Of a stretch of 64,000 nucleotides of DNA, positions 8,686-17,653 are shown one piece after another. This DNA is from Halomonas sp. 1513 (lineage in GTDB: Bacteria > Pseudomonadota > Gammaproteobacteria > Pseudomonadales > Halomonadaceae). The notes beneath the pieces are model-generated. The model was not told where the DNA came from. It saw only the letters and a program-made list of their open reading frames with translations, and ran no database searches. Each line of letters opens with the position of its first letter. The stretch's first letter is position 1. The translations under genes were made by a program, and so were the position numbers. Location of the stretch: contig CP019326.1 of NCBI GenBank assembly GCA_001971685.1, positions 2,790,001 to 2,854,000 on the forward strand, written 5' to 3'.

Positions 8686-9600
8686 CTACGACTCATTCAG
8701 CGGCTCGAGTGGCTGCCAATCGGAGCGTTCGGCCAAAAACTCAGGTCTTGGCCGGTTGCCGCAGTACGGTTCGTGGAGCGTGTTCTCGACACTGTTATAG
8801 ACGAAGAACAGATTGCTCCTTGGCCAACATGACATATTGATATTCGAGCCGTGCAGGGTATTGCACTCGAAAATGATCAGCGACCCGGCAGGCCCTTTGG
8901 GCGCTTCGATGTCGTTCTCCAGCATCAGCTCACGCAGGCTGCTGGCGGGCGGCACCCCGACCTCCTGGCTCTTGAGCGACTCCTTGTAGTTGTTCTCCGG
9001 CGTGCGCCCTACACAGGGCACGAAGTAGCGGTGCGAACCGGGAATCAGCATCAGCGGCCCGTTGAACTCACCGTTATCGGTCAACACGATGGAGCAGCTC
9101 AGCGCACGCATGCGGGGCATGCCGTCCTCGCTGTGCCAGGTCTCGAAATCGGAGTGCCAGTCGAAGCCCTTGCCCTTGAAGCCGGGCTTGTAGTTGATCC
9201 GTGACTGGTGGATGTAGACATCGCTGCCCAGCAGCTGCTTGACGATTGCCAGCAGGCGAGGGTCACGCGTCAGACGGTTGAAACGCTCGGAAACCTGATG
9301 GATGCCGAATACGGTGCGAATTTCCTCACGACCGGGTTCGAGAATCGTGCCCTCGGACAGCTTCAGATCGGCATCGTCTTCGTAGCCCCGCAGCTCGTCG
9401 ATAAAGGCCTGCATATCGTCCGCATCGAAGAAGCCGTCGAACGACAGAAACCCGTCGCGCTCATACGCTTCGATCTGCGACTTGTCCAACGGGCCGTTGG
9501 CGAGCTGTGTTTCATCGCCGTATACCACCGGATCGATGCGCTCGAACATGCCCAGCTTGCGTTCCAGGCGGGTGGGAAAGAGATCTTGCGAGTCTCTCAT
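8686..9600 (-). CDS. ectD: Ectoine 5-hydroxylase (EctD)
   Basis: The 304-residue Fe(II)/2-oxoglutarate dioxygenase carries the EctD signature block FDWHSDFETWHSEDGMP and then NGPLMLIPGSH. The iron ligands are His and Asp of WHSD plus His of TLHGSN. It converts ectoine to 5-hydroxyectoine for osmotic and heat protection. ATG 9600 has TGGAGGAG upstream. It stands alone, not next to ectABC, as known in some halophiles. It may be transcribed from the 189-base gap towards the LysR gene. Confidence 0.93.
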   Translation of the reverse strand: MRDSQDLFPTRLERKLGMFERIDPVVYGDETQLANGPLDKSQIEAYERDGFLSFDGFFDADDMQAFIDELRGYEDDADLKLSEGTILEPGREEIRTVFGIHQVSERFNRLTRDPRLLAIVKQLLGSDVYIHQSRINYKPGFKGKGFDWHSDFETWHSEDGMPRMRALSCSIVLTDNGEFNGPLMLIPGSHRYFVPCVGRTPENNYKESLKSQEVGVPPASSLRELMLENDIEAPKGPAGSLIIFECNTLHGSNINMSCWPRSNLFFVYNSVENTLHEPYCGNRPRPEFLAERSDWQPLEPLNES

Positions 9601-9789
9601 AGCAAACTCCTCCATTAGTCTGCATTTAGCCGGTGCGTCACTGCACCCATTCCTAACGTAGCCGCCATCCCGCTTCCCAGCAATGCCCGACAGCCCGCGC
9701 CGCGCGCACCTTCCCCAAATACTCGTTCGCTCGCTGTGCCATGGACAATGCGTGCCGCCCACGTTGGCCAAGGCAATGTGGAAGGCTGC

Positions 9790-10686
9790 TCAGCGGTGGG
9801 TATCGCCAAAGGCACCCACCACATGCCCTGCCAAGGCGTCGCCGGCTTCGCTGAGGTCACTACGCTTGACCAGCGCGATCTGGTAATCGCCCAGCGGCGG
9901 CAGCTGATCCTGCTCGATACGCCGCAGCGGTGCACGAATCAGGCTGCGTGGAAAGGGCGCCACGGCAAGGTCGGCGAGCATCGCCGCCTCCTGACCCGCG
10001 GAGTGCTCACAGGTATAGGCGACGCGGTGGCCGATGCCGGCACCGTCGAGAGCATCCAGCGCCATTTTTCGCCAGGCACAGCCCTGGTGGGCCAGCGCCA
10101 CCGGCAATGGTGAACGCTGCACGGCCACGCCCCCCTCGCGGCCCACCCATACCAGCGGCTCGCTATGCACGATCTCGCCGCGCGGCTCTTGGCCGGGGTT
10201 GCCCGCGGTGATGAGTATCAAGTCCAGCTCGCCGGCATCCAGGCGCTGCAGCATGCTGGCGCTACTGCCCACCACCACATCGACATGCACCGCCGGATGC
10301 GAGCGTGCGAACTGGGCCAATACGCCGGGCAGGATGCGCGTGCCGACATCGTCGGTGGTACCGAACCCCACCCGCCCCTCGAGCGCGGGCGCCAGAAACT
10401 GCGTCACCGCCTCCTCGTTGAGCTTGAGCAGCCGCCGGCCGTAACCCAGCAGCATCTCGCCTTCGGGTGTGAGCCTTACCTGGCGGGCTTCGCGCACGAA
10501 CAGCGGCTGGCCCAGGGTCTCCTCGAGGCGCTTGATCTGCATGCTGAGCGCCGACGGCGTACGGAAGACCTGCTGAGCGGCGCGCGTGAAGCTGCCGCTC
10601 TCGGCAATCGTCACGAAGGTCCGCAGCACATCGCTATCCAGCAGAGGCAAGGCACGATGGCCGGAGAGTGAGGGCATCTGTGTCAT
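9790..10686 (-). CDS. LysR-family transcriptional regulator
   Basis: The 298-residue protein has an N-terminal winged HTH (LRTFVTIAESGSFTRAAQQVFRTPSALSMQIKRLEETLG) and a substrate-binding-like C-terminal domain. It resembles the LrhA/HdfR branch. ATG 10686 has AAAGG upstream; an ATG at 10701 is also in frame. It is divergent from the DUF1127 gene at 10846 and upstream of ectD on the same strand. A link to ectD is possible but not shown. Confidence 0.83.
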   Translation of the reverse strand: MTQMPSLSGHRALPLLDSDVLRTFVTIAESGSFTRAAQQVFRTPSALSMQIKRLEETLGQPLFVREARQVRLTPEGEMLLGYGRRLLKLNEEAVTQFLAPALEGRVGFGTTDDVGTRILPGVLAQFARSHPAVHVDVVVGSSASMLQRLDAGELDLILITAGNPGQEPRGEIVHSEPLVWVGREGGVAVQRSPLPVALAHQGCAWRKMALDALDGAGIGHRVAYTCEHSAGQEAAMLADLAVAPFPRSLIRAPLRRIEQDQLPPLGDYQIALVKRSDLSEAGDALAGHVVGAFGDTHR

Positions 10687-10845
10687 GGTCACACCTTTCA
10701 ATTTTTCTTAACTGAAACTGTAGACCTTTTCGTTTGTTTGATCAAAGAGCCCAAGCCATGCTGTTACCCAGAGGTCGCGACCCTCCATTCACAACCAGAG
10801 AGACATCGCAGCCGCCGCTAACGGCTACCTGTATGGAGGTGCGAG

Positions 10846-11157
10846 ATGACCCAGTATCAGCCCATTCATCGTTCAACGCCGACTGACGACAAAGCACCCA
10901 CACCGCCGCCCCGACTGGCGCTATATATGCCGGCCACGCCACCGCTCGGACTCATCTATGCACTTGAGCTCTGGTGGTGGCGATACCGCCGGCGCCGCCA
11001 GTTCCGGCAGCGCTTCCTGCCACTGCTGGCGCATGACGACCATATCCTCGAGGACATGGGGCATCAGCGTGACGACATCCAGTGGGCGTCGCGCCTGCCG
11101 CTGAAAGAGGATGCGCACAAGGCCCTCACGGAGCGCCGAGCGCGGCACAAGCGCTAG
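10846..11157 (+). CDS. DUF1127 domain protein
   Basis: The 103-residue protein has a low-complexity N-terminus and a C-terminal basic DUF1127 segment (WWWRYRRRRQFRQRFLPLLAHDDHILEDMGHQRDDIQWASRLPL). Small Arg-rich DUF1127 proteins bind RNA or affect phosphate and small-RNA metabolism in other bacteria. The divergent LysR gene suggests regulator and target. It is followed by a strong hairpin at 11211-11242. Confidence 0.78.
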   Translation: MTQYQPIHRSTPTDDKAPTPPPRLALYMPATPPLGLIYALELWWWRYRRRRQFRQRFLPLLAHDDHILEDMGHQRDDIQWASRLPLKEDAHKALTERRARHKR

Positions 11158-11210
11158 CGGTTTGATCAGCAGCGTGTTCGAGGATCCCTATCATGCCAGC
11201 GCCGAGCAAC

Positions 11211-11242
11211 GCACAAAGGGGGGACCGCCCCCCCCTTTGTGC
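11211..11242. terminator. GC-rich perfect hairpin between convergent genes
   Basis: GCACAAAGGGGGG pairs perfectly with CCCCCCTTTGTGC around a short ACCGCC-type loop. It lies between the ends of the DUF1127 gene and the convergent Lrp gene. There is no T run on the plus side, so it is at best a weak bidirectional terminator or a structural repeat. Confidence 0.5.
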
Positions 11243-11277
11243 CTTCTGACACCGTATCCCGGCAGATCTCATGTCAC

Positions 11278-11772
11278 TCAGGGACTCTCTTCACGTGACA
11301 GTTGCTGCAACGGTAACGGGCCTGCCTGCTTAACGGTCTGGATGGCAAAGTTGCTGCGGATATCACTCACCCAGGGCAGTCTTAGCAATGTCTCGGTCAG
11401 GAATGACTCATAGGCAGCCAGGTCAGGCACCACGACCTGGAGCAGGAAGTCGGCCTCCCCTGATACCAGGTGGGCGGAGATCACTTCTGGCAGCGCCTGA
11501 ACCGCTTTCCGAAAAGCACTCGCCTGCTCCTCATGATGCCTCTCCACCTTGATACCAACGAAAACGGTGAGACCAAATCCTGTCTCGCTGCGCCCCAACT
11601 CTGCATGGTAACCACGAATGACACCTGCGGCCTCCAACCTGCGCACTCGACGCAGACAGGGCGAAGGCGACAACCCAACCTCTTCGGCAAGCTGAACATT
11701 GGTCAGGCGGGCGTCGCGCTGCAGCGCGGCAAGAATCCGCCGATCCAAGTTGTCTAGCGCACGTTTTAGCAT
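11278..11772 (-). CDS. Lrp/AsnC-family transcriptional regulator
   Basis: The 164-residue protein has an N-terminal HTH (LDRRILAALQRDARLTNVQLAEEVGLSPSPCLRRVRRLEAAGVI) and a C-terminal RAM ligand-sensing domain (ISAHLVSGEADFLLQVVVPDLAAYESFL). Lrp proteins sense amino acids. Its divergence from a LysE-type exporter at 11907, with a 134-base AT-rich gap, points to control of that exporter. Confidence 0.9.
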   Translation of the reverse strand: MLKRALDNLDRRILAALQRDARLTNVQLAEEVGLSPSPCLRRVRRLEAAGVIRGYHAELGRSETGFGLTVFVGIKVERHHEEQASAFRKAVQALPEVISAHLVSGEADFLLQVVVPDLAAYESFLTETLLRLPWVSDIRSNFAIQTVKQAGPLPLQQLSREESP

Positions 11773-11906
11773 GATTCACACATTCCGGGAGATATAGGGG
11801 CACAGTATGCCAATATTTATCTTTATAACGGCAAACTACGCAAGGACATGCCTGGAGGACGCCCCATAAACTGACGCAGGTATCAGCCAACCTTGGAGAC
11901 TGCGTC

Positions 11907-12527
11907 GTGGAACTCTGGGTATTTACTAGCACACTGGTCATAGTCTATCTGTTGCCGGGACCGGACATGATCCTGGTACTACAAACTGGCGTCGCCAACG
12001 GGCGCCTCCCTGCATTGGCCACTGCGGCGGGACTCGCCGTGGCACGAGGCGCCCACGTCTTGCTCGCGGCCACCGGGCTTGCCGCCCTCTTCGCTGCAAG
12101 CCCCTGGACCCTGGATGTCATCCGACTGGTGGGTGCCTGCTATCTGATATGGCTGGGTATCCAGATACTGCTATCGGGCCCAGGCCTCGCAGTTGTCGAC
12201 GCGATCCGGCCCCCCACTCCCTCGATGGAACTGAAAGCGGCTTGCAAGCGTGGACTGCTCACCAACCTGCTGAACCCCAAGTCGTTGCTCTTCTGTTCCG
12301 TCCTGTTGCCCCAGTTCCTGAACGCCGAGCGAAGCGACATTCTGCTGCAATTTCTGCTCCTCGGTTCACTCGTGGTTGGCGTTGGGATCCTATTCGACAC
12401 GCTCTATGCCATGGCCGCTTCGCTGCTCAGAGAGTGGCTGACCAGCCATCCAATGATGCAGCGTCTACAGCGCGGGGTTTTCTCTGCTTTGCTCATCGGC
12501 TTCGGCGCACAGCTGATGGCTTCCTGA
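11907..12527 (+). CDS. LysE/RhtB-family amino acid exporter
   Basis: The 206-residue membrane protein has about six TM helices and the family signature PGPDMILVLQTGVANGR near residue 18, plus GLLTNLLNPKSLLFCSVLLPQF. It belongs to the LysE/RhtB translocators, which export amino acids or related metabolites. The upstream divergent Lrp-type regulator is the usual partner; the substrate cannot be told from sequence. Confidence 0.88.
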   Translation: MELWVFTSTLVIVYLLPGPDMILVLQTGVANGRLPALATAAGLAVARGAHVLLAATGLAALFAASPWTLDVIRLVGACYLIWLGIQILLSGPGLAVVDAIRPPTPSMELKAACKRGLLTNLLNPKSLLFCSVLLPQFLNAERSDILLQFLLLGSLVVGVGILFDTLYAMAASLLREWLTSHPMMQRLQRGVFSALLIGFGAQLMAS

Positions 12528-12737
12528 GCGAAGAACTCATGCACGGCATCACTGGTTAGAGCACTCAAACGCGGTTATCGACGAGAATCGCGGCAAGAGC
12601 CAGCCGTGGCAGGCGGCGTAGTCTTTCGAGGGCCGTATCACCTCGCCAGCAGGGCCGATCCCGGCGCAGCGTTAGGGCCCACCAGACAAGCCGTGCCAGC
12701 GATGAACGACACGACCTCAAGCTTAGTTTAGACATCC

Positions 12738-13238
12738 CTACTTGTCGTACGACTCTCCCTCCAGCCCATCGAGCAGCTTGCCGAGCAGTTGGCCGAGCGC
12801 TGCCTGCTCTTCACGGGTCAACGCCGCCAGCATGTTCGCCTCGTTCGCCACGTGTAGCGGGACGAGCCGGTTAATCAGCGCCAGTCCATCGTACGTCAAC
12901 GACACCAGGGTGCCACGACGGTCGTCGGGATTGGGATTACGCCTGATCAGCCCCGCCCGCTCCAGGCGATCCAGCCGGTTGGTCATGCCCCCGGACGAGA
13001 CCATCAGCGCGCCGAACAGCTGGGTCGGCGTCAGGGCATAGGGCGCCCCGGCGCGGCGCAGGGTCGCCAGCACGTCGAACTCTCCCGGCTGCAGGTCATG
13101 CGCCTTGAAGAAGGCCTCGAGCCGGTTGCGGGTATGCAACTGGCTGGTCTTCAGGTAGCCGACCACCTCCATCGGGAGCAGGTCAAGGTCAGGCATCTCG
13201 CGCTGCCACTGGGTGATCGCCGATTTCACTCTGTTCAT
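12738..13238 (-). CDS. MarR-family transcriptional regulator
   Basis: The 166-residue protein has the MarR winged helix: GEFDVLATLRRAGAPYALTPTQL, SGGMTNRLDRLERAGLIRR, then the wing NPDDRRGTLVSLT. ATG 13238 is preferred; a TTG two codons upstream is also in frame. Two tandem palindromes in the divergent promoter region (13250-13288) fit MarR operators. The likely target is the DMT permease plus nitroreductase pair. Confidence 0.88.
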   Translation of the reverse strand: MNRVKSAITQWQREMPDLDLLPMEVVGYLKTSQLHTRNRLEAFFKAHDLQPGEFDVLATLRRAGAPYALTPTQLFGALMVSSGGMTNRLDRLERAGLIRRNPNPDDRRGTLVSLTYDGLALINRLVPLHVANEANMLAALTREEQAALGQLLGKLLDGLEGESYDK

Positions 13239-13249
13239 TGCCAACCACC

Positions 13250-13267
13250 TATCTTGGTACTAAGATA
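13250..13267. promoter_or_regulatory. MarR-type operator 1
   Basis: TATCTTGGTACTAAGATA is an 18-base near-perfect palindrome (one mismatched pair) located 12 bases upstream of the MarR start. Confidence 0.7.
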
Positions 13268-13270
13268 TTT

Positions 13271-13288
13271 TATCTCGATGACAAGATA
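13271..13288. promoter_or_regulatory. MarR-type operator 2
   Basis: TATCTCGATGACAAGATA shares the TATCT...AAGATA ends with operator 1 and is centred 21 bases from it, two helical turns. Both lie between the divergent MarR and DMT genes, so one dimer on each site could block both promoters. Confidence 0.65.
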
Positions 13289-13329
13289 CTTTTTGAAGAG
13301 ATACTTTATGTCGAGATTTAGGAGGAATG

Positions 13330-14274
13330 ATGTCGAATGCACGACTGCCGCGCAAGGGTGCGGACCAAAACGGGCTCTACGCCCTGGGCTGCCTGCTGCT
13401 GGTGGGTACTTTCCTGGCGCTGTCGCTGGTAGTGGCCAAGCTGGCCGACGGTGCAGGAGCACCGCGGCTGACCTTCCTGATGGCCGCCATGACGGGTGCC
13501 GGCCTGGTGCTGAGCGTGATCGGAGCGATACAGCGTCAGACGATGAGGATCAATCTGCGCAACCTGGAGTATGCCGCCGTGGCGGGCGCCTTGTTCGCCG
13601 TACCCAACGCCTTGGCCTTCCTGGCGATACGCCACGTCGGGGCCGGGTTCATCTCGCTCAGCTTCGCCTTCCCGATCCTGATCACCTGGGTGCTGGCCGT
13701 TTGGCTGAGCCTGGAGCGCTTGCGCGCCCTACGCCTGCTGGGCGTGCTATTAGGGCTCTCCGGCGGGCTGGTGCTGGCCACGGCCAAGGCCGGTGGCGCA
13801 GGCGATGCCCAGGGCTGGGTGCTGCTGGTATTAGCCATGCCGCTACTGATCGCGCTGGGCAACATCTACCGCACCCTGCGTTGGCCGACAGGCACCTCGC
13901 CGGTGTTCCTGGCAGCCCTGATGATGTTTGGCGGCGCCACGACGCTGCTGCCCTTCGTGCTGCTGTTCGAGCCCGGCGAGTACCGGGCACTGCTGACAAG
14001 CGGGGCCGCGATGCGTCTGCTGCTGGTGGAAATCGCCGTATTCTCGGTGCTCTACCTCTTCTATTTCGTGCTGCAGAAACTCGCCGGCCCTGTCTACCTG
14101 AGCCAGATCGGCACGGTAGCGGCGCTGGTCGGCACGCTGATCGCGGTACTGGCGCTCGGCGAGGCGCCGCCCCCCAACCTGGGCCTGGCCGCGCTGCTGG
14201 TGGCGCTGGGCACCCTGCTCTTCCATCGCGGCGTCCGCGCCGCATCCATGTCGAGGGACGCAACGCCCACATGA
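13330..14274 (+). CDS. DMT-superfamily (EamA) permease
   Basis: The 314-residue protein has ten predicted TM helices arranged as two EamA repeats. The first repeat ends near ISLSFAFPILITWVLAVWL and the second near LSQIGTVAALVGTLIAVLALGE. The start is ATG 13330, four bases after GGAGG; the ATG at 13327 would be too close to it. It is divergent from MarR and only 37 bases ahead of the nitroreductase. The substrate is unknown; efflux of a small toxic compound is plausible from the context. Confidence 0.85.
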   Translation: MSNARLPRKGADQNGLYALGCLLLVGTFLALSLVVAKLADGAGAPRLTFLMAAMTGAGLVLSVIGAIQRQTMRINLRNLEYAAVAGALFAVPNALAFLAIRHVGAGFISLSFAFPILITWVLAVWLSLERLRALRLLGVLLGLSGGLVLATAKAGGAGDAQGWVLLVLAMPLLIALGNIYRTLRWPTGTSPVFLAALMMFGGATTLLPFVLLFEPGEYRALLTSGAAMRLLLVEIAVFSVLYLFYFVLQKLAGPVYLSQIGTVAALVGTLIAVLALGEAPPPNLGLAALLVALGTLLFHRGVRAASMSRDATPT

Positions 14275-14311
14275 TGGCGTCACCCTCGCAATTCCCTACA
14301 CGGAGTAACCC

Positions 14312-14959
14312 ATGAACCTCATCGATGCCTTGAACTGGCGCTATGCCACCAAACGCATGAACGGCAAACAGGTGCCCCAGGCACAGCTCGACAGGATCCT
14401 CGAGGCAGTGCGCCTGGCGCCCTCCTCCTACGGCCTGCAGCCCTATTCCGTGCTGGTGATCGAGGACCAGGCGCTGCGCGAGCGGATCAGCCCGGTGGCC
14501 TTCGGCCAACCACAGATCATTGAGTCCTCGCACCTGCTGGTATTCGCCGCCTGGGAGCCCGTGGAGGAGGCCCACGTCGACGACTTGATCGAGCTCACCG
14601 CCGAGACGCGTGACCTCCCCGCCGAGGCGCTGACAGCGTACGCAGGCGCCATCAAGGAGACCGTCAACGGCTTTGCCTCTGATCAGGACAAGTTTCAGTG
14701 GGCCGCCAAGCAAGCCTATCTCGCCCTGGGCACGGCCCTGGCCGCAGCCGCCATGGAAGGTATCGACGCCTCGCCCATGGAGGGCTTCGACCCGGCGGCG
14801 CTGGATGATCTGCTGGGGCTCATGGAACGTAACCTGCGCAGCGTCGCACTGATGGCGCTAGGCTATCGTGACAGCGAAGCCGACCGCTACGCCGATCTTG
14901 CCAAGGTGCGCTGGCCGCGCGAGAAGCTGTTCATCCAGATGCCGCCAGCGGCACCATGA
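14312..14959 (+). CDS. Nitroreductase-family NAD(P)H oxidoreductase
   Basis: The 215-residue flavoenzyme has the family start (LNWRYATKRMNGKQV, LAPSSYGLQPY) and the later block WAAKQAYLALGTALAAAAMEGIDASPMEGFD. NfsB-like enzymes use FMN to reduce nitro compounds or quinones in the cytosol. It is probably cotranscribed with the DMT permease and controlled by the MarR protein. Confidence 0.87.
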   Translation: MNLIDALNWRYATKRMNGKQVPQAQLDRILEAVRLAPSSYGLQPYSVLVIEDQALRERISPVAFGQPQIIESSHLLVFAAWEPVEEAHVDDLIELTAETRDLPAEALTAYAGAIKETVNGFASDQDKFQWAAKQAYLALGTALAAAAMEGIDASPMEGFDPAALDDLLGLMERNLRSVALMALGYRDSEADRYADLAKVRWPREKLFIQMPPAAP

Positions 14960-15048
14960 ACCTCGTCTGCAAACGGCGAAACGGCTGATGCCATGGCGCC
15001 TCGATGCTAAGCTTTGGTCTTCTCGAAACCCTTGGCAAGGAAGTTCGC

Positions 15049-15891
15049 ATGAAATATCTCGGTGCCCACGTCAGTGCCGCCGGCGGACCGGATCAAGCCG
15101 TGCTGCGTGCGGTGGAGATCGGCGCCGATGCCTTCGCACTGTTCACCAAGAACCAGCGCCAGTGGAAGGCCAAGCCGCTCACCGACGAAGCCATCGAGGC
15201 GTTCCGCAGCGCCTGCCGCGAACACGGCTTCGGGCCGGAGCAGATCCTCCCCCACGACAGCTACCTGATCAACCTCGGTCACCCGGATGCCGCCGGGCTC
15301 GACAAGTCGCGCGCCGCCTTCCTCGACGAGTTCCAGCGCTGCGAGCAGCTCGGCCTCTCGCTGCTCAATTTCCACCCCGGCAGCCACCTAAAGAAGATCA
15401 GCGAAAGCGAGTGCCTGACCCGCATCGCCGACTCCATCAACCATGTGCTGGCCGAGACCCGGGGCGTCACCGCCGTGATCGAGAACACCGCCGGCCAGGG
15501 CACCAACCTGGGCTGGCGCTTCGAGCACCTGGCCGAGATCATCGACCAGGTCGACGACAAGTCGCGGGTCGGGGTGTGCATCGATACCTGCCACGCGTTT
15601 GCTGCCGGCTACGACCTGCGCACGCCGGAGGCCTGCACCGCGACCCTCGATGAGCTCGGCAAGGTGGTCGGCTTCGAGTACCTGCGCGGCATGCACTTGA
15701 ACGACGCCAAGAGCGCCTTCGCCAGCCGCGTCGACCGCCACCACAGCCTGGGCCAGGGCAACATCGGCCTCGATGCCTTCACCACCATCATGCGCGACCC
15801 GCGCATCGACGGTATCCCCCTGGTGCTGGAGACCATCGAGCCGGCGATCTGGGCCGAGGAGATCGCCTGGCTGCGCGCCCAGCAGCACTGA
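15049..15891 (+). CDS. nfo: Endonuclease IV (AP endonuclease)
   Basis: The 280-residue protein matches Nfo throughout. Key segments are [90 protein letters not shown] and LVLETIEP. These supply the His, Glu and Asp ligands of the three-zinc site. It cuts at abasic sites in base-excision repair. The start ATG 15049 is preceded by AAGGAAG. The next gene, of the Nmad3 family, begins 6 bases after its stop, so they are likely cotranscribed. Confidence 0.95.
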   Translation: MKYLGAHVSAAGGPDQAVLRAVEIGADAFALFTKNQRQWKAKPLTDEAIEAFRSACREHGFGPEQILPHDSYLINLGHPDAAGLDKSRAAFLDEFQRCEQLGLSLLNFHPGSHLKKISESECLTRIADSINHVLAETRGVTAVIENTAGQGTNLGWRFEHLAEIIDQVDDKSRVGVCIDTCHAFAAGYDLRTPEACTATLDELGKVVGFEYLRGMHLNDAKSAFASRVDRHHSLGQGNIGLDAFTTIMRDPRIDGIPLVLETIEPAIWAEEIAWLRAQQH

Positions 15892-15896
15892 TCGCC

Positions 15897-16757
15897 ATGA
15901 AACTGATCCTAAGCCGCAAGGGCTTCGACTCCTCGGCCGGCGGCGTGCCCAGCCCCATCTTGCCGGATGGCCGGCTGCTCGCACTGCCGATCCCGGATGC
16001 TGCCTCGACGATTCACTATGCGGATATCAACTTCGACGGCGCGCCGCTAAGCCGGCTGGTCGAGCCGCTCACCCGCGGCAAGATCACGGCAGAGCATGGC
16101 GCCCACCTCGACCCCGACCTGATCCCCGAGATGCTGCCACGGTCGCCCGGCTGGCGACCGCTGTTCGGTCAGAGCGGCCAGGCCCAGGGGCATCTGCGCA
16201 ACCACGGCGTCGGCCCGGGGGACCTGTTTCTCTTTTTCGGCCTGTTTCGGCGCGTCGAACGTCATGTCAGCGGCTGGCGTTGGGTGCCTGGTTCGAGGCC
16301 CCGGCATGTGATCTGGGGCTGGCTGCAGGTCGCGTCAGTGGTGCCGGTAAGCGCGGTGCGCACGGATGATTATCGCTGGGCGGCCTATCATCCCCATTTT
16401 CAGCGCCAGGACGCCCCCAACAACGTGCTCTATCTGGCCCGCGCCCAACCGGCCAGCGGAGGCCAGGAAGATGGCGTATCCCGCGCCGGGGTATTCTCCC
16501 ATTTTGCGACTCAGCGACAGCTGACCGCAGCGCAGGCAACGCGGGTCTCCCAGTGGCGGCTGCCCCTGTGGTGCTACCCACACGCTGGCCGTACGCCCCT
16601 GACCTATCACGCCAACCACCAGCGCTGGCGCCAGCACGCCGACCACACCGAGCTCAACGCCGCGGCGCGCGGACAGGAGTTCATCCTGGATTGCGACGAG
16701 TATCCCGAGGCCCTTCCATGGGCAGGTGCACTGATGCAAGGCGGCCGGCCTGTCTAA
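15897..16757 (+). CDS. Nmad3-family putative nucleotide-modification protein
   Basis: The 286-residue product begins MKLILSRKGFDSSAGGVPSPILPDGR and contains LPIPD, GAHLDPDL, GWRPLFGQSGQAQGHL, GDLFLFFGLFRRVE, HVIWGWLQV and NVLYLA. I recognise these as the Nmad3 (nucleotide modification associated domain 3) family. That family was defined by genomic context with DNA-base modification systems and has no proven reaction. Its direct coupling to nfo supports a role with damaged or altered DNA. The family call is from memory and function is inference. Confidence 0.78.
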   Translation: MKLILSRKGFDSSAGGVPSPILPDGRLLALPIPDAASTIHYADINFDGAPLSRLVEPLTRGKITAEHGAHLDPDLIPEMLPRSPGWRPLFGQSGQAQGHLRNHGVGPGDLFLFFGLFRRVERHVSGWRWVPGSRPRHVIWGWLQVASVVPVSAVRTDDYRWAAYHPHFQRQDAPNNVLYLARAQPASGGQEDGVSRAGVFSHFATQRQLTAAQATRVSQWRLPLWCYPHAGRTPLTYHANHQRWRQHADHTELNAAARGQEFILDCDEYPEALPWAGALMQGGRPV

Positions 16758-16874
16758 ATCAACGCCCGCGTATCTGCCTGTCCCCACGACGCTTGACCTC
16801 AAGTGAAGTCCAGGAACTAGCCTCGCTGACGAACGAGCCGACAACCGGCTCGCCGATATGCGAGGAGACAGCAG

Positions 16875-17594
16875 ATGCGAATCATGATCGTGGGTGCGAG
16901 CCAGGGGCTGGGTCGAGCCTTCATCGAAGGGCTGTGCGACAGCGGCGATAGTCTGGTCGGCGTATCGCGCAGCGTGCCGACGAGGCTGATCGAGCGCGCC
17001 GGCATCGACATCGAGTGGATTGCCGCCGACCTGGCCTCGCCCGAGACGGCGGCCGCCAAGGTGGCCAAGGCGATGGCAGGGGGCAAGCTGGATGTGCTGA
17101 TCTATAACCTGGGGCTGTGGGAAAGCCGAGCCTTCGAGCCCGACTACCGCTTCCTGGCAGACAGCCCCGCGGAGATCCAGCGCATGGTCACGGTGAACGT
17201 CAGCGGGGCCATCCTGCTGATCCAGGCGCTGCTTCCCGCGCTGCTGAGCTCCGCCGCCCCGCGCATCATCCTCACCGGCTCGACCTCCGCGCTACCCGGC
17301 CACGGCAGGCCGGAGGTCACCTTCAGCGCCACCAAGTTCGCCCTGCGCGGCATCGCCGAGGCGCTACGCGAGGGCTTTCGCGACCAGGGCCTGGCGGTCA
17401 CCTGTTTGCAGCTCGGCTATCTCAATACCGAAGACGACCTTGCCGTGCCCCTCGATCGCGCAGCCCAACGCGACGAGGGCGCGTCCATTCCGCTTCACGA
17501 CGTGGTCCATTTGGTTCGCACTTTGCTGGCGCTGTCGCCGAACACCTACCTCAGGGAAGTGGTGATGCCGGCCATCGGCGATACGCGCTTCTAG
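16875..17594 (+). CDS. SDR-family protein with catalytic Tyr replaced by Phe
   Basis: The 239-residue Rossmann protein has the nucleotide motif GASQGLG (residues 7-13) and the catalytic-serine region ILTGSTSA. At the usual Tyr-x-x-x-Lys it reads Phe-Ser-Ala-Thr-Lys (codon TTC at 17331-17333). Classical short-chain dehydrogenases need that tyrosine as proton donor, so this one may be inactive, use another residue, or serve as a binding protein. GAGGAG lies upstream of ATG 16875. It ends 28 bases before an ArsR-type gene. Confidence 0.85.
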   Translation: MRIMIVGASQGLGRAFIEGLCDSGDSLVGVSRSVPTRLIERAGIDIEWIAADLASPETAAAKVAKAMAGGKLDVLIYNLGLWESRAFEPDYRFLADSPAEIQRMVTVNVSGAILLIQALLPALLSSAAPRIILTGSTSALPGHGRPEVTFSATKFALRGIAEALREGFRDQGLAVTCLQLGYLNTEDDLAVPLDRAAQRDEGASIPLHDVVHLVRTLLALSPNTYLREVVMPAIGDTRF

Positions 17595-17612
17595 CGGTAT
17601 TCAGCTCTATTA

Positions 17613-17630
17613 GTCAACCATATGGTTGAC
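17613..17630. promoter_or_regulatory. Perfect palindrome over the ArsR-type gene start
   Basis: GTCAACCATATGGTTGAC is an 18-base perfect palindrome that contains the first possible ATG (17622) of the ArsR-type gene. Its 12-base core recurs at 17655-17666, 42 bases on. This is a paired operator of the AACCATATGGTT type. Confidence 0.75.
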
Positions 17631-17653
17631 AAACCAGCATCCGCCGACTATTT

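Noticed and set aside
12528..12737. Possible gene or mobile remnant between lysE and marR
   Set aside because: No frame over about 40 codons resembles a known protein and there are no repeats or terminal inverted sequences.
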